From Branchiostoma floridae (taxonomy: Eukaryota > Chordata > Leptocardii > Amphioxiformes > Branchiostomatidae): DNA of 64,000 bases. The stretch lies in the NCBI RefSeq assembly GCF_000003815.2, contig NC_049988.1:9136545-9200544 (forward strand), read 5' to 3'. The notes beneath the pieces were generated by a model that made no database searches, was not told the DNA's origin, and worked only from the letters and a program-made list of their open reading frames with translations. Shown piece by piece: positions 1 through 12,500 of this stretch (its first letter is position 1; every line of letters starts with the position of its first letter). Made by a program: the position numbers and the translations under genes.

Positions 1-437
1 AGAAAATGTAAGAACAATTTGGCCATAACTCAAGCCAATGTCTATACAATTTGCAGAGGCAGTCAGGTATGTCATTGCTTCACAGTTGAACGGATCTGAG
101 ATGTTCTCAATTTGAATTTCATAGGCTTGCAAATTAAAATAAGTATCAGCTTAATGTCAGTAATTATAATTCAACATAAAGGGAAGTGCAGTGATGCATA
201 AACAAGATTCCTTATTCCTTAGCTTTTGAATCTTTCTTGTACTTCAAATAATCTAAAAAAAAAAAAACCAATGACTCAGTCTAAGCTGATTCCATTTTTA
301 CCAAGAGAACATCTGAGTACCAGACACCTTTTTCACACAAAGCCCCAATTTTGCTCGTGAACCTAGCATAAGCTTAAAAATACATGTGGAAATTGTCCAA
401 AAAAGATACAGAAAAGGAAACAGTGTGCACCACTTAC

Positions 438-3400
438 CATCCAGTAACATCAGGCCCCACTCCTGGCTCTGTAACCACTCCATGACTTTCTCAGACTCGT
501 ACGAGCGCTTTGTCGTGTGTGCAATCATCGAGTAGGTACTGATGGCAACATTACAACCTGCAATAAATATCAGAAGTAATGATCATTTTGATATTTAAAC
601 AGGGGGTACAGACACTACAGGGGGTACGAAACTTAAGAGGGTACGGACACAAAAGAAAGACCAGACACAAAAAGGAGTACAGATTCCAGAGGGGTACAGA
701 CACAATATGGGTTAGCAGAACTACAGTGGGTACAGACATTACAAGGGGTATATGGATACGACAGGAGGTATAGACACTACAGGGGGTACAGACTCTACAA
801 GGATGCTATATTTCCATGGTGTAACAGCCATGTAACTGCCGAACGATGTGTGCTAGGACTACCACACTTGTTGACTTCTCCTTAAATTTACTTGGCAACA
901 AGTTTAAGATAATAAAATATGTTAATGATATTTTGTGTTGCCATGGCAACAGGCAACAGGCATAGTTTACAAAATTCAGTTAGAACCGGTTTGAAGTTAG
1001 AACCGGTTAGAACCGGACAGAACCAGTTAGAACCGGTTAGAACAAGTTATAACCGGTCAGAACCAGTTTGAACCAGTCAAACCGGTCAGAACCAAATTAA
1101 AGCGGTCAGAACCCGTTAGAACCGGTTCAAACCGGTCAGAACCAGGTTGAACCAGTCAGAACCAGTTTGAACCAGTTAGAACCGGTTTGAACCAGTTAGA
1201 ACCGGTCAGAACCAGTTTGAACCAATCAGAACCAGTTTGAACCGGTTAGAGCCAGTTTGAACCGATCAGAACCAGTTTGAACCGGTCTGAACCAGTTGGA
1301 ACCGGTCAGAACGAGTTAGAACCGGTCAGATCCGGTTTGAACCGTCAGAACGAGGTTGAACCGGTCAGAAAGAACCAGTTAGAACCGGTCAGAACCAGTT
1401 AGAACCAGTTTAAGATAATAAAATAAGTTTATGATATTTTGTGTTGCCATGGCAACAGGTTGCTGACAGGCATAGTTTCCAAAATTCTCTGATTTTGGCG
1501 TAAACATTAAGGTTTCATGGTTTTCTTGGTTTGTTTTTATGATAGCCATGGTTTAAAATCTGCGACAAATTGTCTACAACTTTTGTGGTTGGTAACATGA
1601 GTGGGAGTTAAGTTTCTCGGATTGATAGTGCTATTTCTGCACCATTATTTCATCAGTAGAAACCACACACCTATGGGCTTGTCCTTGGCATCTGCAGTGA
1701 ACCTACAGATGGTACTGTCATCAATGTTTGCCCACAATTTGAACTGAGACTTCCACTGCTCCACGGATACAGCAGATGTACACAGCACGATGCAACGCTT
1801 TCTCACAGTGCAAGCTGCTGTCACGCCAACAAGGGTCTTCCCAGCACCTGTGTAGGAATGACAACTTTAGACACGGAAGTGCTGGAATGCCGTTTTTAAA
1901 TACTATACACTTAAGGATACTTGCTAGATCACAACAGCTACATGTGCCTATCTTGACAATATGTGAAAAAGATGAGCAACGAATTTACTAGTATCTTTGA
2001 TACACATATCACTGGATATATTTCCTTTTAGGGGATCAGATGATTTAATTATGAGAGTAATTCTAACAAAATTCTTCACTAGAAAAATATTACACCAATT
2101 TAATCTGTTGGTTCTCAGATTTAAAGAAAGATATATTTTTTTTAAACGTTAACTGGAAAAACATGATAATGATAACAAAGCCTTGAGGACCAGGTTTGTG
2201 CCTTGGTGCACTCAGTTTTATGGGGTGAATACAGTCATATTCAAATTTTCCTCCCTAGCCTCTAGTTTAATGATGTCCTCTTGCTATATTTTCACTTTTA
2301 AAAGTCCGAAAACCAAGAAATTGAATTGGTATGGTTTTGATGGCTGTTTCTTCGTATCCGAAGATCAATGGTAGGCAGACAAGGTTGATTAGACAACCAG
2401 TCTACCTGGCCTGCACGCGAATTTTTAAGGTGAAGGAGGGGTGTGCACTCCCTTCTCCACCCTCTCGTCTACTGGTGCACTAAGTCCTACAGGGACAGAA
2501 CTGTTTGCCACGTAAGACGGCCCCAGCAGATGCAGGTTTATTATTTGGAGTTTCCGTTTCCTAGGAGGACTTCCGACCAAGGATGTAAGGGGTTCCTCCT
2601 ACCCCCGATCGTACAACTCGTGTGTCAATGGTATGGTTTTTGGATAATAAATAACTTACCACATGGGAGCACGATGACTCCTGACCTTGCTCTGCCATTA
2701 CCAAACATTTTCCGCAGACTCTTTTCCTGATAGGGCCTGAGTATGGTGTTGGGCTTCAGGTCTATGGGGATGTCTGGGTTACGTGTGTCGTTCCTAAAGT
2801 CATACTCTGCTAGCAGTGGGTATTCCATCTCTATACATCTGGGAGAACAGACATGTTTTCTGTATGTTAAGTAGTTACAAATGATAGTAAATAATGATAC
2901 TTTGACAGTTGGAGATTTTAGACATGGAAGCATAGTAGGGTCTAAAGACATTACAATTGCAGAGGAAAATCAAAATGACAGACAGCAAGTTGTTTGAAAA
3001 ATATAGATATTTTATAGTTATATAATGGGCCTCAAAAGAAGCATAATTTTGATTCGACACAGTGGAACCTGGTACGTCAATATTTAAAAACTACATGATT
3101 TAATATGTCAAGTACATGTGACAAGTGAAAATTCAATTTGGCATTACTCATTCATGAAACCCTTCATGTCATGAATAAGATTCAGGATCATTATAGGCAG
3201 GTCCTTTTCCAAATTTGCTTCCATCATCGTTTTCTACTTCCAGAATCTTTCTTTTTTCTAAGCTGTTCTTTGACCTTTCTAGACGATCCTTCAAACAGAC
3301 CATAGCTCTATCAAATTTGATTAGATCATCTTAATTTTACTTCCAGAATCTTCCTTTCTTCTCAGCTGTTCCTTGACCTTTCTATAAAATCCTTCAGACA

Positions 3401-6400
3401 CCTCATACCTCAGGGCTCTTAATACTGGGTGCATGTGCACCCAGGTGCACCCAAAATTGGAGCTGTACACCCAATTATTTTCTGTGGGTGCATTTTCTTA
3501 TGTTTATGTATGTAAAGATAAGTAAACTAGTATACATCATATTCTTGACATCTAAGAGTTAGAAAGATAATAAAAATGTCTGTCATGGTACTTGTTTAAG
3601 AATTTGATAGCTTGCAACTAACTAGTGCACCCAATCTTTTAAGCTGGGTGCACCAGTGCACCTAATCTCAAAAACGAATTTCGAGCCCTGTACCTTTTCT
3701 GTAGGTTCTCCAACTTATCAGGATTGACTTCGAAGGAGAGGATCTGCTGCTCCTCTGCCTCCTCATCTTCCCTGTCAATCTTCTCATAGTAGTCAAAGAT
3801 GTCCTCGGGTACCGCAGACTCCTCCTTCTCCTTCTCCTTCTCCCCATCCTCCCCTGGGGCAGGGGCACTGTTGGCACCATTCTGGCCTGCCTGGGGGGGC
3901 TTCTTCACCTGAAAAGTACAGGAAAATGGAAGGAGGATTCTTGATGAAGGTATCTGTGTCGGGTATACATCAAATGTTTTATTATTGAAGCAATTTGATA
4001 AAGAGTAAAACTAAAATGAAAGAAACACAAAAAAGTTAACTTTGAAAATATCTGCACACTTTTTTTCCATTATTCTTGTTCTTTTTGTTAAAAGAAAAGC
4101 TATTGTTTCACAAAGGCTGGCAATTCCCTTTGCAACCACGGACTAAGAAAAGTGGTAGCTACCGATGGTTAGTTTGGAGTCTGTTTCAGTGACCTCAATA
4201 CCACATACTGTAAATGCAGAAATGTTTGCGGTGGATTAGTGTTCGCGGTTTTCGCGGTGACCACTTCACCGAGAACTTAAAACCACCGCGAACATTTTTC
4301 TATTATGGTATTAAACTGCAGTCTTTGGTGTTACCACGAAATTAAAACCACCGCGAAAAGTCCTTTTCCCCGCTACCGCAAAATTAAATCTCCGCGAACT
4401 TAAATGCATTTACAGTAACTGTCATACTATGGCAAGACAGTATACAGGGTAGACATGTTCGTGTATACTTGTAAATGAAATAAATCTTTACTACATACAG
4501 TAGCTTGCTACATGTACTTAAGATCCAAGTGATACATGTATGGATTCTACAATTAATTTCAATCACCTTGCAATGAACACACAAAATTTCTCACTGCCCA
4601 ACTACATCAGTACATTATAACTTCTTGATAAAAGCTGAACATAACAACTGTCCTTCCAGAAGTGCATGTTATACATACCTGAAAAGCAGACTTGCCTGAC
4701 AGTTGTCCAACGATAAGATCATCCTCCACATTCTCCACACCCTCCTCTATGGAGTGTCTCAGTCGGCAGTCCTGGATACCACTGTCCTTCAGTAATGTCT
4801 GTAGAACATCCTGTTGCCACGGAGATGCCATGGTTACAACCCAGTATTGCCAACGCATATAGAAAACTGATTATACAATTACTGAAACGTCACTGTAGCA
4901 TCATTAGCTGTTTATATGTACATACACAAACATCATTGTAGAGCAAAGAAAATGGTTACATCTTTCATTGTTGGGTGCATTTGATAAATTTGTACCAAGA
5001 CATGTGTGATGATCAAGAATACATAACTTGTTGAGAAAAAACTATGGCATTTTTCTCACTCTTTTTGTACACCCTTTTTGTGCATTTTGTCCATTTTTTT
5101 TTACAAGTATGCCTCTATTTAGATAAACCATTAAGAACAGTACATACAGGAAAGGAGCTCTCCACAAAGTATCTGTTGTGTTTCAACACCAGCTTCACCT
5201 TCCCATAGCTGACTGTACAGAGCTGTAAATGAACACAACAGGGATGAAACAGTTGGTTTTGAAGACTTTTTACTGTTAACAAAGCTTTTGACAAGGTACT
5301 CATGTTTGAAGAACCATTTTCAGACAAACATTAGCTCGAACATGGAAAATGCCAGCTTGTAGTAAGCAAGCATATAACTGTAATATTTGATATTACTTTT
5401 TAACATTTTACACAAATATAATAAGTAGAACATTGCATGCTTAGAGTGAAACAAAAATATAATAACACGAGTCTGGGGCAGTGTAACATGCTGTGACACT
5501 GGATTAGAGCCGAGTTCATCCTAAGCTTGGAAAGCTCTTTATCTGTGTGTGGCATAAAAAAAGCATTGCAGGACATTAGCCAAGAAGCAGTATCTTAAGT
5601 TTGATACCTTGATGAACTCCTCAATCCCAGATGGCACTGTTGTTTTACTGAGACGTTTCAGGTACTCGATGATGTCATTAGTCTGGAGCCCCACAGAGAC
5701 GGCGGCATACAGGGAGTAGGCTGTCAGTCTATACATGGGGAGGGGAAATTGAGCTGTTATAACTACTGAATGTAGAGAGTGAAGGAAGCAACTGTTACAA
5801 ACTCTTCACCAAAATTAATTAAGACATCAAAACAAATTGTTCACTGCTGAAATAAGTTTCATAGCATTACCTAATATATTATAGAGCAGTTTATTTGATT
5901 CAAATGATGAACACTAGTACTAAAATACATGGTAGCAGAAGACTCTGAATTGAGCAATTTAGACATAATACACTGTGCAAAATCTAAGGGAATGGTTATT
6001 ATGCAGTAAAATGAAAATATCTTTACAGGTAGCTAAACTGTAAAAAATCATATTCACATGCTCTGAATAAGAGACAAGCAGTTGACAAACGACAACACTA
6101 TTTCAAACCTAAGTGAAATAAGTCACCAGAAGACAAGGTTAACAACAAATAAGTCCTTTTAAACCAGCACAACAAAAAGCCTTACTTGTACTCATGAATG
6201 TGTTCTGGCCTGCACACAGGCTCAGAGATGGCTATAAGGAAGTCATGTGCATGTTTGTATACAGGAGAGAATGCCTCCAGAAAAATGTGTCCATTTGGGG
6301 CCTGAAAAGAGGAACATGCCCATTTGAGTATATATCATAATTGTATTAGCTACCTAGATAACATTTGGAACTACCTTGGTACAATTACCAATTATTACCA

Positions 6401-7957
6401 ATTATTACAATTACCAACTACATGTATGTCATAACCAATTACTGGCACCCAGTATGTTCAATTTGTTTTTAAGATGGATATCTGCAGTGCTGCTGACTGA
6501 ATGTCCTGCTTTTAATTTCCATGCTACCAGAAGGGCTCCACACTTCAAAAATGCTGTTTTTCCTTTCTATACTGATGGTAGTGGTAAAAGTGGTAAAATT
6601 GGAATAAAGTTTGTAGGATGAAGCTGAGTAGTGAATTGGTAAAGTTAAACATAGTAGTCTACTTGCTGAAGAGACTGCACATACATTTTTTGACATAGCC
6701 TGGACAACAGATAAAATGGTGCAGTTTATTACTGTTCATGGGACCAGGGCAATTTGGCCCTTTACCAACTCAGCACAGTCAATTGAACTTTGCCCACCAT
6801 TCTAGTCAACTCAGCCCAACACCCTTGCCAGGGAATAGGATGTTTGGCTGAGTTGACAAGGATGTTAGGCAGGGTTCGTCTGATTAGCCATGGGCCGAAT
6901 TAATAAAGTACTGAAGCATCTGATCTGATATCCCTACTCACCACCCAGAGTGGCCTGGAGGCATGGTCTGACTTCAGCTCCATGATTTTCCTGTAGTCCT
7001 TGGCCCCGTACTCATCTGTGTCTCCTGTACTCTCATCTGTCTGTCTGGTTGCTATGGCAGCCACCTCAGCACCCCCTCCATTCAGCTCCGAGTCCCGAGA
7101 GTCTTCATAATCATCCTCAGAATCTGACTGGTGCTTCCGCTTCTTGGACCTTTTTCCAGACTCTGTCGTAAGAGTAGATTTGTAAAAAATTGTATACTGA
7201 TTGATGGCAATCTTGTTGAAATGTTGAAATGAGATATGCCTAGATATGCCTTATATTAAGAAGGTCCGCATGGGGGGGCCTGACAACGATTTACGCTGAA
7301 TTCGGGAGAACCCCCTACGCAATACGCTAAATCAAGGAAGGCTATTACGCTAAATTTCGTCTACTCGCTACGATTTACGTAGATAAGATGGCTTTCCCTA
7401 CGAATTACGGGAAATAAAATAGGCTGCCTACGCCTTACGTAAAAGAGCATGCAGACCCTCTATTAACATTAATAAGAGAACCAATGTACTAATGCTACTA
7501 CAAAACATAAAAGCTGGAAATAAACAAAGCACACATAAGGAATTTGGCCAATATTCCTCAAGCAAGTACAGTACGATACAACAAAGTCCCTTATAATTTA
7601 GTCTCATAAAAATCATTTAATGGGAGCAAGCTACTTGTTTTTCCTGGAAACAAATTATCAGGCAACCGTGAAAATTTCTGCATTTTAATGCTTCGCGAGG
7701 GCGCTTGTCATGCTTTTCATTTTGAATATAGCTTAAGAAGCTAAGCAGCAACAAACACACTTAACGCAAACGTTCAAAGCTCTGCTCCATCATATGCGTG
7801 CAAGAGTCCACTTCAAACATAATATTTATGACGAACGATGGGGAGGGGGGTAGGACTCTAACCGGCCTCACACTTGTAAATAGCTACGGAACAATGATAT
7901 GACATTATGTCACGTTAGCGTCACTTTACCTTTACCGGACTTGTCTCTTTTCCCCAT
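438..7957 (-). CDS. ERCC3: ERCC3/XPB, TFIIH DNA helicase subunit (5' ten coding exons; 3' part beyond left edge)
   Basis: XPB is the 3'-5' DNA helicase/translocase of TFIIH and acts in promoter opening and nucleotide-excision repair in the nucleus. Exons read on the minus strand: 7957-7930, 7162-6942, 6301-6186, 5728-5608, 5222-5148, 4810-4679, 3908-3694, 2838-2660, 1847-1671, 557-438. All have GT/AG borders and compatible phases and give about 461 residues. The start [10 protein letters not shown] matches the vertebrate N-terminus. The damage-recognition region ([34 protein letters not shown]) is followed by [20 protein letters not shown]. Walker A (GAGKT) opens exon 9. Exon 10 ends inside the DEVH box, after the D (WGLMLLD). 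The remaining helicase exons were not found in 1-437, so the gene is cut by the window, not broken. Introns hold minisatellites and small transposons listed separately. Confidence 0.96.
599..802. repeat. Degenerate GGGTACAGACA minisatellite in ERCC3 intron 9
   Basis: About a dozen imperfect copies of a unit near GGGGTACAGACACTACA run through intron 9, starting about 40 bases beyond the acceptor of exon 10. Units vary in length (roughly 16 to 24 bases), so the array is old or unstable. No coding signal. Confidence 0.75.
937..950. promoter_or_regulatory. X-box-like palindrome GTTGCCATGGCAAC (left)
   Basis: A perfect 14-base palindrome matching the RFX-factor X-box consensus (GTNRCC then RGYAAC). 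It sits in the left direct repeat flanking the minisatellite. Whether it is bound is unknown; being part of a repeat lowers the prior. Confidence 0.35.
1443..1456. promoter_or_regulatory. X-box-like palindrome GTTGCCATGGCAAC (right)
   Basis: The same palindrome, preserved without change in the right direct repeat, although the flanking copies differ at several positions. Confidence 0.35.
3411..3690. mobile_element. Non-autonomous DNA transposon, CAGGGCTCGAAAT ends, 5-bp TSD, in ERCC3 intron 7
   Basis: The 280-bp element begins CAGGGCTC and ends ATTTCGAGCCCTG, with GGGTGCACC-rich interior. It is flanked by TACCT at 3406-3410 and 3691-3695. Related copies lie at 41633-41953 and 53208-53540, each with its own 5-bp duplication. 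A 5-bp duplication with CAGGG ends suggests the hAT5 branch; that assignment is inference. The right target-site copy overlaps the ERCC3 exon 7 splice donor. Confidence 0.9.
4206..4417. mobile_element. MITE with CTGTAAATGCA ends, TA flanks
   Basis: The terminal inverted repeats TACTGTAAATGCA and TGCATTTACAGTA bound a roughly 210-bp element. Its interior repeats ACCACCGCGAA and TTCGCGGT motifs. It is in ERCC3 intron 6. A related fragment lies near 27452-27512. TA flanks suggest a Tc1/mariner-like origin. Confidence 0.85.
7262..7445. repeat. TACG-rich repeat fragment in ERCC3 intron 1
   Basis: The words TTTACG, CTACG and TACGCTAAAT recur through about 180 bases, unlike the flanking AT-rich intron. 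Possible inverted ends (GGTCCGCATG and GCATGCAGACC) hint at a small transposon, but I cannot fix its borders. Confidence 0.4.
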
Positions 7958-9543
7958 GATATGTTCTCGATTTTGGGATTTATCCACACTTTTCTGAAGA
8001 ACCTTCTGTCAAAACATCTACTTCGACGCCATGATGAATACCCACTATCCTCCACGGGGCGGACGATACCATTGTGCATTAGGGGTTTTTGCTATAACGT
8101 ACGTTACCGTTATTACTTATAGGCGATATGAGTTCTTCGAGTGCTATTAAATGACCTGTAACAGAAGAAATGTCAATTAGATTTTCTGAAAATTAAAAGT
8201 AAGCATAGATAATCAAGTATTACGTGCTTTTTAACTTTTTGGACAACGTTGTATTTCGCATATCGCAACAGAAACATTGATCAGGCTTGAATTCTTTGCG
8301 CGTGCAATATTCATGTCTCATATAATCCGCCTACGTAGGTCAATTTATTTATATTCTATTTCAAATGCGAGAACAGATCATTCAAACATTACTGTACTGT
8401 TATTAATAATATTTTGTTCTTCTCTATGCAGCCTCGTAGTACCATTGTCTATATAGCTAGTAGTTGTTATTGGTTGCCATACATTGTACCTTGTGCGATT
8501 GTTGAGCAATAAAATCCAATCATTGATATCATGATCCTTCATCTTCAAGACCGTTTGCCGGATCAGTTTAGTACCGCAGTTTTGTATGGTTGGACTTACA
8601 ATAAATGCCATTCCCAGCCCCAGTCCAACTCAAAGTCACGACGACAAGCAAACGTGACATTCCGCTAACTTCACCGAGTCAAAATAATTGGATGTCTGGT
8701 AGGATTTGTCCTAAGAACATTGCAATATGGACAGTCTCACAAGTATTATTAGAGTTTAAAACAGCACCTGTACTAGTGTAACAACGCAATTGAGACTGTT
8801 GGCATTACCGACGCCCACGCATCACGTTTGAATAAAAGAGTCGATATAAAGACTAATTGGGACATTCCGACAAACCCTATCACAACAGCCAATATTTGCA
8901 AAAACCAGTCGCGATCGCGTAAACAACTCCATCTACGCAATTCACAAATGAATATTGAATATAGACTGAATATTGACAAGCAATTTCTGTTGTGGCTTTC
9001 TCTTTAATATTTTCCATGACCTCCTCGCCTTGCGACTACGTCACGGTAACTGGGTGGCGCCACGTACTTTGTGTACTAAAAATGACTTGGAGCACAAAAG
9101 CGACTGTTTACTTAGTCACCTATACTTTCACCTGACCTATTGATTAATATATAAGGTTACACTCCCAGGCCGTCGGCGGGGCTGGCGGGCCCAACATCTT
9201 CCGCATTTCCCACGTTGTTGTTCGGTTCTGGAGGAAAGCTTTAGATCGAGAAGCCTGTCTCCACATACCGGTGTGGGGCTTAAGCACGCGCCGACCGCAG
9301 ACGGATCTAGAAAAGTTTGCGATGGTGACGTCATGACGTGTTGAGTCTCGGCACGAAACTCCGGTGGTAGGCCTTGCGTGGACGTGTGAACTTTGAACGG
9401 CGCTGCCGACCTTAGAACGTAGGTGCATCCGCGGCGGTTTGCGATGTAGCTCCTTCCCAGACACCTGTGTGATCGGATCCTACCAGGAAACAACCACCTG
9501 TTACGTTGGGATCCTAACGCGTTACCGTTAGCCCTGACGAGAC
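7958..9543. promoter_or_regulatory. Head-to-head intergenic region between ERCC3 and the PARP12-like gene
   Basis: The region holds the 5' leader of ERCC3 (at least 7958 to about 8035) and the upstream DNA of the plus-strand PARP12-like gene. It becomes GC- and CpG-richer from about 9150. TATATAAGG occurs near 9150, about 400 bases upstream of the ATG at 9544, a possible TATA box if the leader is long. No coding exon is supported in 8040-9540. Confidence 0.45.
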
Positions 9544-12500
9544 ATGTATGCTGTTCGACCAAGAAATCAATTACGGACCAGGAGCGGACGTGAGAATGGT
9601 GACCCCAAGACCCAGGACAACGATGTGCGGTACTTCATATACAAGAGAGGCGGTACGGTTTCTGTGTCCGAGCTCAGGAACATGGGATTCGCGCCGCAGA
9701 ACGGGCGGCCCATGGACCAGTGGCTGTCCGAACTACCGGGCCGGTTCGTGACGAGGAGGGGTCCCTCCGGGCAGACCGAGGTGGTTTCCGCCATCGTTAA
9801 CGTCAACCTGTGTTATGACTACCTGCACGGGGGCTGCGCCCGCGGGAGCGCGTGCAAACACCTGCACGTGTGCAGGGGGTTCATAGCGGGACACTGTAGG
9901 TTCGAGTCCGGCAACAGGTGCCGCTTTTCGCACACCTTCCAAGAACCACAGAATAGAAGGTTGATAGAGAGATGCGGCTTGGGAAATCTTCCACAGGAAA
10001 CCGTGCGCCAAGTTCTGTGTACTTCCTTCCCTCATGTTTGCGAAGCCCACGTGAGGGCTGGGTGCCCTGACCAAACCTCATGTCCCTATCTACACATATG
10101 TAAGGATTTCGTCAAGTCCGGATGTTTCAGAAAGGACTGCAGATACCCGCATGATTTCGGGACGAGACACAACGAACGTGTCCTGCGTCTACATTTCCTA
10201 TCACCAAATCTCGAGCAAAAATATTTGATCAACGCGACCCTTTTGATGTACTCAACAAACAGAATGCTGACGGTTACAGGTAATATGTCACAGAGTATGC
10301 AGGATCTTTCCTCTGCCCCCAACAGCCACAATGACTCCAGAGCGGACACTATCAACGGGAAAGGCAAGGGGCACGGGAATATTGCGCGCATGGGCAGAAT
10401 GGGACATAGTCTTGGCAGCCTGGATGTCCAGACTGTCAGCAAACAACCACAAGAGACAGTCGTCTTTACCTACATTTGTCAAACGCACGGTGGAACAGCC
10501 CGGTTAGCTGATGTTTTGATTAACACTGAACTGTTCCCAGACGGAGCCGACGCACGTCGTTGGATCAAACAACGCCCACACTTCTTCCGCATATTCAAAA
10601 GTTCAGATCACGTTGAGATGGTTTCCGTGCTCTCCCCACGCGCACGACTGTGTCATCAGTACAACAACCCCATGAAAGGTTGCACGCGCCAGTTCTGTCA
10701 GTATTTCCACCTGTGTAAGAAATTCGTCGAAGGAAGATGCCCCAAAGATGCCACATGTAGCTACCAACATGACTTGAAGAATACCCAGGCTCGAGAAAAC
10801 ATAAGAAAATACCGCCTGAGCGATCTGAACGACGACGAAGTTATCAAAGTCATCCGCCTATCTAGTCCCGAGGTGTGTGAGGCATATAACAAAGCGGACT
10901 GTGCGGAGGCAGATAAATGTCGTCGCGTACACGTCTGCGCAAACTTTGTGCTCGAAAAATGCACATCGGGAAGTCTGTGCAAACTTCACCACGAGAGTAG
11001 CCTGGACACCAGGCATACCAAAGCCGTCCTGGAAAACTACAAGATGACCGGCATGGAGCCCCGCTCGGTGGTCAAAGTCTTGTGGGTGTGTTTTGATCCG
11101 CCAAGAGATGAAACAACAAAGCAAGACGGTCGCTTAAAACCCACCCCTACTCCTTTTGAGTCCCAAGCATCGGTAATAAGTGCAAAACCTGGTCAGAAAA
11201 CGTTTGTCTTGCACGCAGAGACACACATATGCGAAGATTTCATCATTGATAAATGTTCTAAAGGCAACCAGTGTCGCAAACACCATGTCGGTGCGCCTTA
11301 TTTATGGCAATACAAGGATGCAGGTCTCCCGGCTAACGCGTGGCAAGATTTCAATGAAACGATGAATGAACGACTAGAAAGGTCATTCTCAGACCCAAGC
11401 AACAATGGCGCCAAAGTGAAAGCAGTTGGGTAAGTTCTTCAGTTTTCCGTTTGTTCCTTTATATTCTTCCCTTTTCGAAATACATAGATTAAAACCAAAT
11501 ACATAAAGTAATATTTCATATTCCTTTCATTTATCATTTTTATTTTCAAGACCATTTTCATTTATTTTTAAGAATTAGGATAATATACATTCGCATAATT
11601 CCACCAGCTGCCATTATACCGCCACCTCAAAAAAACGTTGTTATAGAGGCCTTCTCAAGATTGTCTTCAATACCTAAATATATGAATTGTATTACATATA
11701 GGATATTTAACATTCGGTGTTCAAGACCACCTTGGGAAGACACTACACTCACGTTTTTTGAGGTGGCGGTATTAGGGCACCTGGTGGAATTATGATAGTC
11801 GATGTTATATCATTGTAGCGGGATGTTTCAGACCAGACCTGTGTAATCAGTCGTGTTGACGCTGTTATTGTTTATAACACACCCATGCAGAGAGTACTGG
11901 CTGATAGACTTCAAACACATGACCGTTCAGCCAACCAGGGTCAAAGTCCGCCGTCTGAGCACCCCGTCATCCAAGTCAGACCCCTCAGGTTGCCTAGCAA
12001 CCAAATGGGTGTGGTATTGGAGAGACCAATCCAGCGCCTGGGTGGAATATGGGAATAAATTACAGGTATGATTCTTTATTCATATTTCATCATACGGCGT
12101 GTAAGCTTTAATGTGAGAGAACAAAGAGCCTTATTTATTTGAAGCTTGCCAATACAATGTACAATATATACTTCAGGGGAGGTCTGTACATAGACTAATC
12201 TGTGGCGTGAAAGAAGTAACGTTTATAGAAGAAATTACTTTGACAACAGGCACACGGGATTTTGAACAACTGAATTGGTTAACGAGTCTAACATGTTTCC
12301 TTTCGTCGTTGACATATTACGTCATATTTCATTTTCTTATCTGTTCAGTTTCAGATACAGCTCTGTTTTGCACTTGGTGTAGTTCTATTTTGATAGATCA
12401 TACAACCTTTTAGCTAATAAAGACGATGGTCGCGTGTAGTTTCTTTCTGTCTGGCAGCAGGAATGAGCAAAGAGTACGATTTGTAATGTTCGATGTTCGC

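Larger units (their letters stand above)
901..1487. repeat. AACCGGTT-type 10-bp minisatellite flanked by 80-bp direct repeats
   Basis: From about 978 to 1406 the sequence is a run of roughly 10-base units of the form AGAACCGGTT, AGAACCAGTT or TGAACCGGTC. Two direct repeats of about 80 bases, 901-977 and 1407-1487, flank it. They share the start GTTTAAGATAATAAAAT and the end CATAGTTT.CAAAATTC. Each flank carries the perfect palindrome GTTGCCATGGCAAC. It lies in ERCC3 intron 9. Confidence 0.85.

Noticed and set aside
1-437. Search for the next ERCC3 exon (continuing the DEVH box)
   Set aside because: No sequence resembling EVHTIPAKMF was found on the minus strand, so the exon lies outside the window.
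3228-3408. Two imperfect copies of a TTACTTCCAGAATCTT block that read as charged protein on the minus strand ([20 protein letters not shown])
   Set aside because: One copy has stops, no acceptor or donor fits an ERCC3 exon, and the ERCC3 frame is complete without it; probably a transposon-derived duplication.
8590-8670. Minus-strand signal-peptide-like start (MSRLLVVVTLSWTGAGNGIY) followed by GTAAGT between ERCC3 and the PARP12-like gene
   Set aside because: It looks like a first exon, but I could find no downstream exon with a convincing domain. A short hydrophobic frame with a chance donor is not enough.
8773-8979. Hydrophobic minus-strand frame of 68 codons
   Set aside because: One possible membrane helix, no family resemblance, no splice partners; probably chance.
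9137-9562. 141-codon minus-strand frame upstream of and overlapping the PARP12-like start
   Set aside because: GC-rich promoter DNA commonly gives long chance frames; no recognisable domain.
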